From Casp-actino8 sp964614655 (GTDB taxonomy: Bacteria; Actinomycetota; Acidimicrobiia; Acidimicrobiales; Ilumatobacteraceae), in assembly GCA_964614655.1 (NCBI GenBank), contig CAZTPF010000007.1, positions 1 to 64,000 on the forward strand: DNA of 64,000 bases, in the 5' to 3' direction. A program made the translations under genes and the position numbers. Within the stretch, counting starts at the first letter, position 1; the number at the start of each line of letters is the position of its first letter. This document shows positions 1 through 9,881 of the stretch, piece by piece. Below the pieces are notes generated by a model. That model had not been told where the DNA came from and made no database searches. It saw nothing but the letters and a program-made list of their open reading frames with translations.

Positions 1-3
1 GAG

Positions 4-303
4 TTGGTGAGGGCCGGCATCCCGCCGATCATGACCGTGGGGGAACCGGGTTTCCACGGGCCGGCCGGAACTGGGATGCAGGGCATGGGCGTGAGGACGC
101 CGAGTGCGGCTGCGGTCGCTGCCGCGACTTGTGGATTCGACAGTGAATTACACATTCCGAAAGGCGGAATGTTCATGTTGGGGACCATGTCCATCACGTT
201 GCCAGCGGGTGCGGTCGCCATGACTCGACTCTTCGGCAAGATGTTCAGAGTCGACGGCGCCATACCGAACGTGCACGTCATCATCGCACCGCTCACCACC
301 TGA
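4..303 (+). CDS. PAAR-like small conserved protein (possible eCIS spike tip)
   Basis: A 99-residue protein rich in Gly, Met and Ala, with the motif MTVGEPG followed by GMGVRTPSAAAVAAATCGF. I recognise this as a small conserved family found beside contractile systems (T6SS/eCIS), where PAAR-like proteins cap the VgrG spike; no literal Pro-Ala-Ala-Arg is visible. The frame is open to base 1, so the start is uncertain: TTG at 4, GTG at 7 and ATG at 31 are all possible. It lies on the plus strand, converging on the eCIS operon, directly followed by a second gene with no gap. A role as the sharp tip (Pvc10 position) is inferred from family and context. Confidence 0.55.
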   Translation: MVRAGIPPIMTVGEPGFHGPAGTGMQGMGVRTPSAAAVAAATCGFDSELHIPKGGMFMLGTMSITLPAGAVAMTRLFGKMFRVDGAIPNVHVIIAPLTT

Positions 304-1101
304 ATGGCCATGAATGAAGAGTACTCTGGTCACGTGGCCGTGGTTCCCTTCGTGTCGAGGGCTGGTGACGTGATCGCTGTCGATCCCGAGATCGAATACC
401 TCGACGATCTCCACGTCCGTGTGCGCTTCATGGTCGACCCGGACGAGTGGGCGCGCCTCGAAGCCGGAGACGTCTTCGGCTCCCGATCCCGGCGGCGTTT
501 TCCCGACGTGCTCCCGGGCGACGGTCCCGTTCGCGTCACTGTCGAGGGTTCGCGTCATGCGACCGAGTCCCCTCGGGGTTGGGACGCCGATGAATTCGTG
601 GTGGTGTCGGCGATGCGATCGGTCGACGACCGTTGGCAGGGGCTGGTCTTCGCGTCGCCCCCGGCCTGGCATCGGGCGCTCGAAGCGCTCGTCGAACTCG
701 GCTTCGCCGTCGACGGAGAGACCGACGACGAGATCAGCGCCACCAATCATCTCGGTGTGAACGTCATGATCTCGGTCTACGAACGCACTCAGGTTGCCTC
801 GGTGGTCTACGCCGCACCGATAGATAGATCGTGGTGTGCCGATGTGAGCGTCCTCGATCTCGTGAATCGACTGAACGCATCGTTCGTGATCGGCTCGCTC
901 GCTCTGTCAGCTGACGACATGGGCCGTGCGTACCTCTTGGTCAGATCGGGTGTTCCGATTCTCGACGGAGTCGACGTGGCAGTCGTACTCGAGGCTCTCG
1001 TGATCGGTCTCACCGGAATGATCATCGAGGTCGAACCGTTCGTGAGACGGGTGGCTCTCGGCGAGATCACGGTCGACGACGCCGTTCGACAGCTCGTCTG
1101 A
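304..1101 (+). CDS. YbjN-like / secretion-chaperone-fold protein
   Basis: A 265-residue cytoplasmic protein with no signal peptide or membrane segment. Residues about 110-250 resemble the YbjN family, which shares the fold of type III secretion CesT-like chaperones: a helix with ALEALVELGF, strands through NVMISVYERT, then a C-terminal helix ending near RRVALGEI. The first 110 residues form a separate unidentified beta-rich part. The ATG follows the stop of the preceding PAAR-like gene directly; a second in-frame ATG lies at 310. Its stop codon is back to back with that of the eCIS operon's last gene. It may assist loading of the neighbouring tip protein or a cargo, but that is inference from fold and position. 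Confidence 0.5.
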   Translation: MAMNEEYSGHVAVVPFVSRAGDVIAVDPEIEYLDDLHVRVRFMVDPDEWARLEAGDVFGSRSRRRFPDVLPGDGPVRVTVEGSRHATESPRGWDADEFVVVSAMRSVDDRWQGLVFASPPAWHRALEALVELGFAVDGETDDEISATNHLGVNVMISVYERTQVASVVYAAPIDRSWCADVSVLDLVNRLNASFVIGSLALSADDMGRAYLLVRSGVPILDGVDVAVVLEALVIGLTGMIIEVEPFVRRVALGEITVDDAVRQLV

Positions 1102-1108
1102 TCAGACG
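1095..1108. repeat. 14-bp perfect palindrome spanning two convergent stop codons
   Basis: The perfect palindrome CGTCTGATCAGACG has its centre formed by the TGA of the plus-strand gene (1099-1101) and the TGA of the minus-strand lipoprotein gene (1104-1102). It has no loop or T-run, so it is a poor intrinsic terminator, but it sits exactly where two converging transcripts meet. Confidence 0.5.
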
Positions 1109-1563
1109 CCGGCGTCCTTCAGAGTTCCGGTGACGAGTTCGTCGCGGGAGACGACGAAGCACACGACCTGTCGGTCCTCCTTGTCGTTCCAGGTACTCAC
1201 GCTCGGGTAGAGGTACGTGAAGTAGAAGCGGGATTCGGCGACTTCGATCCCCACGTAGTCGGCGAAGGCGCCGACGCACTGTTGCTCGGCGAACACCTCG
1301 AGGGCGGTCGCCCCCGGGTACGGACCATCGGGATGATCGGCCGTGAAGTAGGCCTCGTGGGTGTGCGGTTCGACGCAGGGCACGACCGACAGCGAGGTGG
1401 TTTCGTCCTTCAGTTCGGCGTTGGTGCAGTCGCCGACCTGCAGTTCGAACGCCGAGACCGAACCGCCGCTCACCACCGCTCCGGTGTCGTCGCGTTGCAG
1501 GCCTCCGCCGCCGCAGGAAACGAGGGCAAGAAGGGAAATGGCGGGAATCAGTGTCTTGTTCAT
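1102..1563 (-). CDS. Lipoprotein with septum-formation-type domain, last gene of eCIS operon
   Basis: A 153-residue lipoprotein. The signal peptide ends in a lipobox (LVSC, Cys17), so the mature protein is anchored on the outer face of the membrane. The mature part (VGDC, VVPC, EPHTHEAYF, PYPGATAL, QQCVGAF) matches the actinobacterial Septum_form family (PF13845 type), with four conserved-looking cysteines that could form two disulfides. The ATG at 1563 overlaps the stop of the giant upstream gene (ATGA), so translation is coupled; longer upstream starts would lie inside that gene in another frame. Association with an injection system is unexpected for this family; it may be an outer-face partner of the large membrane proteins (inference). 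Confidence 0.8.
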   Translation of the reverse strand: MNKTLIPAISLLALVSCGGGGLQRDDTGAVVSGGSVSAFELQVGDCTNAELKDETTSLSVVPCVEPHTHEAYFTADHPDGPYPGATALEVFAEQQCVGAFADYVGIEVAESRFYFTYLYPSVSTWNDKEDRQVVCFVVSRDELVTGTLKDAGV

Positions 1564-4500
1564 GGTGAGGCGCTCATTGTGACGGTGTAGAGGATGGATG
1601 CAGAGATGGAGACCGACGAGTTGGCGTACCCTTCGCCCGAGATCAACCAGTCGCCGAACGGTAATCCCCGGTGGCCGGTGGGGCCGTTGCAGGCAACGTT
1701 GGGATTGCTGATGATGCACAGGGTGCCGAATCCGATGACAGCGAAAGTCGCCGACGTCGTCGGCGACGAAGCGACTTCGATACGCACCCAACCGGTTCGG
1801 TGAACGGTCACGGTGATGTTCGTGGTCTGGCCGAAGGTCAGGCCGGCGACGACGGTCTTGGAGCGATGATCGGTCGATGGCGTGATCGTGACGGTGGTTG
1901 CTCCGGTCGTGATGCCGGTGATCGTGCACGAATTGGACGCAGTACACGACGAACCCGATTCCACGCTGACGGCCACGCCGTTGACCGCAGCACCGATCTC
2001 GTCGATCACAGTCACGGCCAGGGACGCGGTGGTGGCGGGATCTGGTTCTTCGGGTTGAAGGGCCAGGACGACCGTGTTGGCGCTGTTGGTGTCGACGGTG
2101 ATGGTGGCCGACGTCGTCACGTATCCGCTTAGTGATGCTCGAACGTTCAGTAGTCCGACGTCCTGGGTGGAAGGAGTGCAGGCGCCGGTGGAGGCATCGG
2201 TGGTGCAGATCGTCGTCGGATTCGCCGGGTCGTCGACGTCCTCCACCAGAACCGATCCGAGAGCTGCGCCGGTCGATCCGTCGATCGTGCGGAAGGTGAG
2301 AGCCGATGTGGTCGGATCGGGTGTCACGACGGGTAGTTGCACCGTGGCCGACACCGTGGTGCCGGGAAGAGGAAGAACCGATATGAAGCCGGTTGCGTGA
2401 CCAGAGGCTGACACGCGGTACGTCTGCACCGTCGAGGGCCGGGCGAGGATCGAACATTCGCCGTTCACGTCGGTCGTGCAGTTGACGCCCGTGTTGCCTG
2501 CCAGGACCACCGATGCGCCGGAGATCGCCGTACCCGAGGTGTCCTCGATCGTGAAGTCGATGTCGCCCGTGCTGGCGGAGGCGAAGTTCACGTCGATCGA
2601 TTGCGGCGTGCCAGCGATCACCGTGATCGACCCGGAGACCGACGGGTGGTTCGGGTGCGAGGCCAACAAGGTCCAGGTGCCGGGGGTGAGGAGCAACGAA
2701 CAGGTTCCGGTCGAACTGGTGGTACAGGAGATGTTGTCCTCGGTGATGCGGATCGTCGCACCGGGGAGTAGGACCGCATCACTGGTTTTGGCCGTGTAGG
2801 TGATCTGGACCGGCGCCACGTCGGTGAGAGTGAACGTGGCCGGGGAGTAGGTGGGGCCTGCACTCCGATCGGGAACCGTGATGGTGGTGTCGACACTCGC
2901 CACTCCAGACTTGGTGAGTCGGAGGCTGTAGGTACCGGGCGCGATGCCGTTGAACGACGCGACTCCGGACCCGTCGGTCATCGAGGACGTCGGGCCGAGC
3001 AGATAGCCGTTCGAGAGGGTGACGGACACTCCTGAATCGTCAGCGCCCGCCTCGACCGTGATCTGCACGTCGACGGTCGATCGAGGTAGGAGAAGAAGTC
3101 CGGCGTCGAAGGTACTTGGCCCACTGGTGGTGATCGAGTTGGCCGTCATCTCGTAGGTGAGGCCGCCGACGACGACCGGACCCGAGGACACGCTGTCGAT
3201 CGTGAGGGAATACGTGTCGTCGGGAACTTCGGTGAACGTGGCAATGGCCCGATCTGCCCCGGCGAAGCCGATGACAGCGGTCGACGTGATCACTGTTGCG
3301 CCACCACCCGGATCGAGTCCGACGGTCACGGCGAGCGGAGTCTGCGGTCCGAAACCCGAAGCGGGGATGCCGGCCACACCGATCACCACGACCGACTTGG
3401 TCGAACCCATGTAGACGGGTAGGCGGGTCGTGTACCCGCGTTCGACGTTGACGACGAACGACTGAGAGGCGAAACGGGACGGCGTCTGAGAATCGACGAC
3501 GGTGACCGTGTAGGCGCCGGCATCGAGATCACCGATGGACACGAGTCCGTTGCCGTCGCTCCTGGCGCTACGAGCCGGAGAGGCCGAGACGGTCACGTCG
3601 ATACCGGTGATCGGCGTGCCTCCGGACGTCTTGATGGTGAACTCGACCGAACCAGCCAAAGGCGTGAGGGACAGGTCGAGGGTCGAGCTTCCACCGGCAG
3701 AGATGTTCGCAGTGGCCGATGACGTTGCGAAGCCGACCGCCGATACGACGACATCCCATGATCCCTCGTCGAGGCCGGCAAGGAAGTAGCGACCGACTCC
3801 ATTGGTGATTCCCGAGGTGACGACCGAACCTTTGGTCGCTGTGACGTTCGCGCCGACAACGGGTGTGTTGGCGCCGGTGGTCACCAGCCCCGAGAGTCCC
3901 GAGCTTGCGATGGTGAGAGTGATGGTGACCGCGCCATCGGCGGCGGCGTCGACGGCCACCACTGAGGAATACGTCTGATAACCGGTGAGTTCGGCGGAGA
4001 CGATCGCCGGGCCAGGGGCCAATCCCGAAAGTGGACAGACACCGGATCCATCGGTCGAGCAGGAGAACGACCCTCCGAGAGCATCGGTGGCGCTCACGGT
4101 CACCCCGGCCTGGGGGACGTTCGATGCGTTGACGACCGTGAAGTTCACGGTCCGTGCGGCCGTCATGGTGAGACTCAGGGCCAACTGCCCGACGGTGATT
4201 CCGATCGAACCGCGTGCCGTGCGGAAACCGGCCTTTTCGGCGGAGACCTGGGCGACCGTCCCACTCGGAGGGTCGAGGATGGTGCATTGACCGTTCGCAT
4301 CCGTGGTTCCGCAATTGCCGATGCTCACGTTGCTCGAGTTGACCGCGCTCACAGTGGCTCCGGCGATCGGGTTGCCCGAGATGTCGAGAACGGTGATCGT
4401 CAAGGAGGTGTTGGCTTGTTGGGTGATCGATAATGCGCTCACGGTGGCGTTGGTGCCAGGGAAGACCATCATCGGATCGGAATCGGTGAATCCGGTTCCT

Positions 4501-7398
4501 TCGGCAGAAGCTCGAATGATCCAGCACGCTCCCGCCGCCACGTCGCAGGGCTTGTGGACGTTCTCGTCGGTGAGGTCGGGGGTCGGATCGGGAACGGGAC
4601 GAACGGGTGTGAGATCGGTGAACGAGTAGGTCCCGCTCGAATTCGTCTTGGTCGACACGGTCTCGATGATTCTTTCGCTGGCGTCGACACGTCTCGCCTC
4701 CACGCGCAGGCCTTCTCCGGCAGGAGAGCCGTTGACGGTGACCGAACCGCTCAACTGGCCAGGCGAGGGAGTGATGAAATACGAGCGTGTCGCCGCCTCC
4801 GTGAGTCGGAGATCGATACTGCCGCCGATGCGAGCTTCGAGTCCGGCCACCGGACCGTCACAGGCCGTCGATGTCAGCGCCGTTCCCTCGGTCTCGACCG
4901 CGACGAGGCATAAGTCGTAACCGGACGTCGATCCGGTGATCCGGGAGCTGTCCTCGTTCAGGGTGGGTGCCACTCCGAGGCGATAGGAGCCGAGAGACTT
5001 GGCGAGCCCGAGGGTTGCAGCGTCGATCCACGTGGAGGCGAGTGTTCCGTTGCGGATGTAGACGTTGAAATCTGAGGCGTTGTACGGTCGGAATTCACCA
5101 CTCAGCAAGTCGAGGAATTTGGCCTCTCCGGTGATCAACGACAGACCGCGAACCGTGACGTCGACATTCAGTGTTGCCGCCAGGGCTCCGACCAGCGAAC
5201 GCGGTGTGGCGACGTAGTTGCTGCTCACGACTTCGACGCTGAAGGGATCGGCCGTGAGCTTCTTCACGAAGAGGAACTCGCCGGTGGCCGACGTGGTGGT
5301 GGTGGCGACGGGAGTGCCGTCTTTGAGGAGACGAAGAGTGATGCCTTGGACTGGTGTCGAGGTGTCGTCGGCGACTTGCCCCTGCAAACTTCCGAGGGGG
5401 ATCATCTCGATCTCGCGTTGAGGGGCATCGGTCGACGCGGCGACCTGGGCCGTGATGCGTTGCGAGGCGAAACCCTCGGCCGTGAAGTCGATCACGTAGC
5501 CGCCGGCTTCGAGGCCGGTGATCACGAGGTTGCCGTCGGCCAGGTTGACGTCGTACGTGCAGTCGGAGTCGGCGCCCACAGAACCGCAATCTCCGTCGGC
5601 TCGGAACCTGACCGTGGCCGACACGGTCGTGGTGGTGTCGTTGCCTCCCTTCACGACTTTGAACGACAACGAGCTCTTCACCGGGCTGGTCCGGGTGGCG
5701 GCCAGCGTCACGTTCAATTCGGTCGAAGTTCCGGCCCCGATGTCGACTTCGCGAACTTGCTTCTCGAGACCGAGCGCCTCGAAGATCACCACGTAGGCGC
5801 CGGGGATGATTCCGTCGACCAAGAGCGAGCCGTCGCTCGAGATGGCGTCGGTGGTTTTGTAGGTGTTGTCGGGATTGGTGACGGTCACCGCTACGGCAGT
5901 CGGTGACAACGACGAGCCGGTGATCGTCACCTTGCCGCGAAGACGACCGGTCGAGCGAACCATCGAGATCTCGCGCTCCGGTGTGGTGATCGTCAGTTCG
6001 ATCTGCTCGGTGAGGGTCTGGAAGCCGGGCGCCTCGTAGGTGACGGTGTACGTGCGGCCGACCGGAAGCTGTTCGAGTCGGAAGGTCCCGGCCAGAAGGC
6101 CTTCGGTCAATGTGGTGGTCGACCGTGTGAGAGTGCCGTCGGTCGCCGTGATGGTGAACGAGGGTCCGAAGTCGCCAGCGGCGTCCTGGGCCACACGGAA
6201 GTCGGCGGCCGCAGTGGAACCCGCTTCGAAGGCGGCGGCGGTGATCTTGCCGGCGAGGGTGGCGACGTTCGGCGAGAGCACCAGACGTAGATCGTCGATG
6301 GCCTGTCCGGTGGCGAGATCGAGGGTGGTGCTGGCGAGCCCGCGTCCGGCGACACGCGCGTCCAACACATAGGTGGCAGGTGACGACAGATTCCGGAAGA
6401 CGAATCGCCCGAGATCGTCGCCCGAGGTCGGTGTCGAGAGCGAATACGTGATCGCCCCGTCGGTGAGCGTCACGTCGACGCCGCCGAGGGGCGCACCCGA
6501 TGCATCGACGGTGAGGCCGCCGATGACACCCGTTCCGGGTTCGAGGACGACCTCGAGGGTGACGGGTTGTCCGTTCGGCTGGACGATTAACGTCTTGGTT
6601 TGGTGGCCGGCCTTGGAGAACGAGAACTCGTAGAGGCCGAGAGCGTCGAGGCCGGCCACGACGAAGGCACCGGTTTCATCGGTTTGAGTCTGCTGCAGGG
6701 CGACGTCCGGTGAGTCGGTGGCCGTCCCGGCGGCAACCTTGCCTTCGGTGGCGGCGTCACCGAGACTCACGGATCGCCAGGTGACCACCACTCCTGATCC
6801 GTCGGGGACGGCGGTGACGGTGCCGTTCACGTCGACGAGGATCGGTTCGGCCCCCGCCGCTCCGGCACCGTCCTGGTCGCCGGCGTCGTCCACGACCGGC
6901 ACTCCTTCGGCCCCGGCCGTCGATTCGGTGGTGGCCGGCGACACGAGTCGAATCACGGCCAAGGTGGATGCGGCCCACACGATCAGGATGGTGAGAAGAG
7001 TGAACAGTCCTTTCACGTTCTTGCCGATCATCGGCATCTGGCGAACGTTGCCACGGCTGTAGACCGGCACGCCGGCACCNNNNNNNNNNNNNNNNNNNNN
7101 NNNNNNNNNNNNNNNNNNNNNNNNNNNNNNNNNNNNNNNNNNNNNNNNNNNNNNNNNNNNNNNNNNNNNNNNNNNNNNNGGGAATCGACACCTCGACGTC
7201 GACCTCGACGGTCTGATCGGCTTCCACGCGAACTTGTCGGGCCGGCAGGGGACCAGTGAGATTTCCGAGCACTCGCACGATGACGTCCCGCGACGTCCCC
7301 GACAGATCGGTGAGGTGCATCCGCACCGTTGTGATCCGTCCGATCTCGGCGAAGATTCGTTCGGGCGGGGTGAGGGCGATGACGCGGCGCTGACTCAT
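1560..7398 (-). CDS. Giant Ig-like / TM / carboxypeptidase-regulatory-repeat protein, interrupted by an assembly gap
   Basis: This is one gene read as two pieces around the N-run. The first 73 codons (7398-7180) encode an Ig-like start ending VEVDVEVSIP. After the gap the frame is open from 7079 through GAGVPVYSRGN, a basic stretch, one membrane segment (LFTLLTILIVWAASTLAVI) and then roughly fifteen to twenty tandem beta-sandwich repeats of the CarboxypepD_reg/Cna-B type to the stop at 1560. Total length is about 2000 residues. There is no signal peptide, and basic residues precede the membrane segment, so an N-inside, C-outside topology is predicted. Its start overlaps the stop of its upstream paralogue's gene (ATGA). 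It is the largest of three tandem paralogues. The two frames disagree across exactly 100 Ns, so the true gap length is not 100. A surface stalk or anchor is inferred. Confidence 0.8.
7080..7179. other. Assembly gap (100 Ns) inside the giant gene
   Basis: One hundred consecutive Ns, the usual placeholder length. The coding frame before and after is incompatible at this length. Compared with the two paralogues, about 115 residues (roughly 350 bases, most of the first and all of the second Ig-like domain) are missing here. Confidence 0.95.
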
Positions 7399-9881
7399 GG
7401 CACCGTCACCCCGATCGACAATGACTCACTCGCCCCCAACGACACCAGTCGGGAGGTGATGGCCGGATCACCGGCGACGGCGGCCACCTCGATCACGTAG
7501 CGGGTCGGGGCGTCGAGTCCGTTGAAGGTCACCGAGCCGTCGGCGGCGGTCAGGAGCGATCCGACCGGGGCGCCGCCCGGATAGGCCGATTCCTTCCAGA
7601 TTCGAACCTGGTAGCCGGACTTCGCACCCCCGGTGCACGACGTCGGCGAGGTCGCGGTGACGCTCGTGCAGACGAACACCTTGATGCCGGCCCGAGGACG
7701 TAGGACGACGTCGGCGGTGACGTCTCCTCCGGGAACGATCACGACCTGACGGGCGGCCGGCTCGGAACCCGTCCGCGTGAACGACAGTGTGTAGGTGCCT
7801 GGTGCGATGCCCTCCAGGCGGTACCGGCCCACGCAGTCGGTGACTCCGGGTGGACACGACGACGCCGTGGTCGTGAGTCGAGTCACGAGGCCGTTGCTGA
7901 TGCGCACGGTCACTCCGCCGACCGGACCACTGGCATCGGTGACACGTCCGCTCACCTGGCCGGTGGACGCCACCAGGTCGAAGTTCAATTGGACGTTGAG
8001 TGAACTCGAACTCAACACGACGTTTCGGACGACCGTCGAGAAGTCACCGCCGCCGACGGACAGTGTGTAGATGCCGGGTGCCGGAAGTCCCGACAGCGAG
8101 AAGGTGCCGATCTCGTTCAGCGTCGTGGTCGCCGGATCGTCGACGCTCACGGTGGTCGTGGTGAAGGTGTTCTCGCCGTCGGTGGCCGAAACGGCGACTC
8201 CACCGATGGCCGAGCCGGCAGTGTTGCGGACGAGACCGGTGATCGATCCGGTGGAGGGATCGAGAACCACGTTCAGCCCGGTGAGCTGCTGCCCGCTCGC
8301 CAGCGAGATCGTGAGAGATTTCGTGGCGTACCCGTCGAGCGACACGGTGAGCGCATAACTCGCAGGAGTGAGCAGATCGGGGAGCACGAACGATCCGACG
8401 TTGCCGGTGGTCAACGACAGCGTCGCCGTGTCGAGATCGGGGGACTCGACGGTGATGGTGGCCGCGCCGAGAGGGCCGTCGGGTCCGTTCACGATGCCGT
8501 CGATGCGTCCGTCGCCGGCCCGCAACTGAACGGTGATGCCCGAACGCGTCTCTCCACCAGCCAGCTGGATCGACAACTGCGTCGTGATCGAACCCACCTT
8601 GCGAATGCGGAGCGTGTACGCCCCGGGGGCGGGCACATCGGCGAACTCGAAGGTTCCGGTGTTGTCGACGATCACGTTGCCGATGACCGCATCGTTGATG
8701 CCGCCGGTCACCGATGCCGGAACGATGAGATCGACACTCGTCCCTTCCACGACTCCACCGACGACGACGCCTCGCACTGTTGCCGGTTGACCACCGAGAA
8801 GCATGTCGATGCCGTCGCGTGTCTGGCCGGAGCCCAGTCCGACGTCGGGCGAATTGTCGAACTCGCTCACGTCGCCGAACCAGCGTGAGTCGTACCCGGC
8901 AGCAACGGCACGAAAACGGAACGGTCCGGGACCGAGGTTGTCGACCACGAACGTGCCGTCCTCGGCGGTGGCCACCGAGCGAATCGGTCGTTCGGTCACG
9001 GCGGCGAGGTACACCTCGACGGTGGCGCCGGCGATGCCGTCCTTGGATGATCGGGCCACGACCGTGCCGGTGATCGTCCCGGGTGAGAAGCCGGCGCTCG
9101 GGTCGGCGGCGCCGAAAGCCTGTTCGAGAAGTTTGTCGTCGGTCGTGGTCGCGTCGACGACGTTCTGGAGATTGCGCGAGAAGACCACGCCGAAGATCGA
9201 TGCAGCGATGAGCAATCCGATGAACGAGAACATCAGGCGGCTGATACGGGGCGTCTGGACGAACGTGACCATCTGCTCGGAGCCCGGTATGCCGTCGTCG
9301 ACGCCGATCGACAGATTGCGAACCATGGGTGGTCCGGCCCACGGCCGCTTGGCGGTCACTCGCAACGGAGTCGAGCGTTGCTCCCCGGGCGGGATGTCGA
9401 TCTCGGGGCGATCGAAAATTCCTCGGACCAGAGCTTCGGGATCGGAGACGTTGAGTCGGGCCACCGATTCGGTGTTGCCGAGGTTCTGGACGGTGACGGC
9501 GAATTCACCCTTGCTGCCGCCCACCACTTGGATCGGTTGAACCTGCACGTTCAGGTGAGGGCGAGCGTCGACGTCGAGGGTGAAGGTGAGAAGAGTGGGA
9601 TTCTCGGGCTTGAGTTCGGACCGGATCTGAACCGTGAGAATCTTCAGTCCGGAGGGGAAGTCGTCGGGCAGATCGATCGTGAGATCGAAGGTTCCGGTCG
9701 ACTCGGGAAAGAGTTGGAGCCGGTCGGGTGTGACACGGATCCAGTCGCGGTCGATACCGAGAATTCGAATGTCGAAGGCATCGACCAGATGGGCGGTGTT
9801 CGAGACCGAGACGGTCGCCGAGACGGGAATGCCGGCGTAGGCAGGGGTACGCGTCGGTTCGATGCTCGCCCGGAGGCTCAC
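7395..9881 (-). CDS. Ig-like / TM / carboxypeptidase-regulatory-repeat membrane protein, paralogue 2
   Basis: An 828-residue protein. Residues about 1-110 and 110-210 are two Ig-like beta sandwiches (motifs LFPESTGTFDLTIDLP and VQNLGNTESVARLNV). A basic PRISR precedes the single membrane segment at about 216-235. The rest is about six carboxypeptidase-regulatory-like repeats, recognisable by phrases such as GTFVVDNLGPGPFRFRAVAAG and YTLSFTRTG. There is no signal peptide, so the N-terminal domains should be cytoplasmic and the repeats outside. I chose the GTG at 9881, which overlaps the upstream stop (GTGA) and gives a protein beginning VSLRASIEP, in register with the paralogues; a longer open frame reaches 9989. 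The N-terminal Ig part may dock the particle and the repeats may face the cell envelope (inference). Confidence 0.85.
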   Translation of the reverse strand: MSLRASIEPTRTPAYAGIPVSATVSVSNTAHLVDAFDIRILGIDRDWIRVTPDRLQLFPESTGTFDLTIDLPDDFPSGLKILTVQIRSELKPENPTLLTFTLDVDARPHLNVQVQPIQVVGGSKGEFAVTVQNLGNTESVARLNVSDPEALVRGIFDRPEIDIPPGEQRSTPLRVTAKRPWAGPPMVRNLSIGVDDGIPGSEQMVTFVQTPRISRLMFSFIGLLIAASIFGVVFSRNLQNVVDATTTDDKLLEQAFGAADPSAGFSPGTITGTVVARSSKDGIAGATVEVYLAAVTERPIRSVATAEDGTFVVDNLGPGPFRFRAVAAGYDSRWFGDVSEFDNSPDVGLGSGQTRDGIDMLLGGQPATVRGVVVGGVVEGTSVDLIVPASVTGGINDAVIGNVIVDNTGTFEFADVPAPGAYTLRIRKVGSITTQLSIQLAGGETRSGITVQLRAGDGRIDGIVNGPDGPLGAATITVESPDLDTATLSLTTGNVGSFVLPDLLTPASYALTVSLDGYATKSLTISLASGQQLTGLNVVLDPSTGSITGLVRNTAGSAIGGVAVSATDGENTFTTTTVSVDDPATTTLNEIGTFSLSGLPAPGIYTLSVGGGDFSTVVRNVVLSSSSLNVQLNFDLVASTGQVSGRVTDASGPVGGVTVRISNGLVTRLTTTASSCPPGVTDCVGRYRLEGIAPGTYTLSFTRTGSEPAARQVVIVPGGDVTADVVLRPRAGIKVFVCTSVTATSPTSCTGGAKSGYQVRIWKESAYPGGAPVGSLLTAADGSVTFNGLDAPTRYVIEVAAVAGDPAITSRLVSLGASESLSIGVTVP

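Noticed and set aside
1564..2457. N-terminal extension of the lipoprotein gene
   Set aside because: It overlaps the giant gene in another frame and would remove the signal peptide from the N-terminus.
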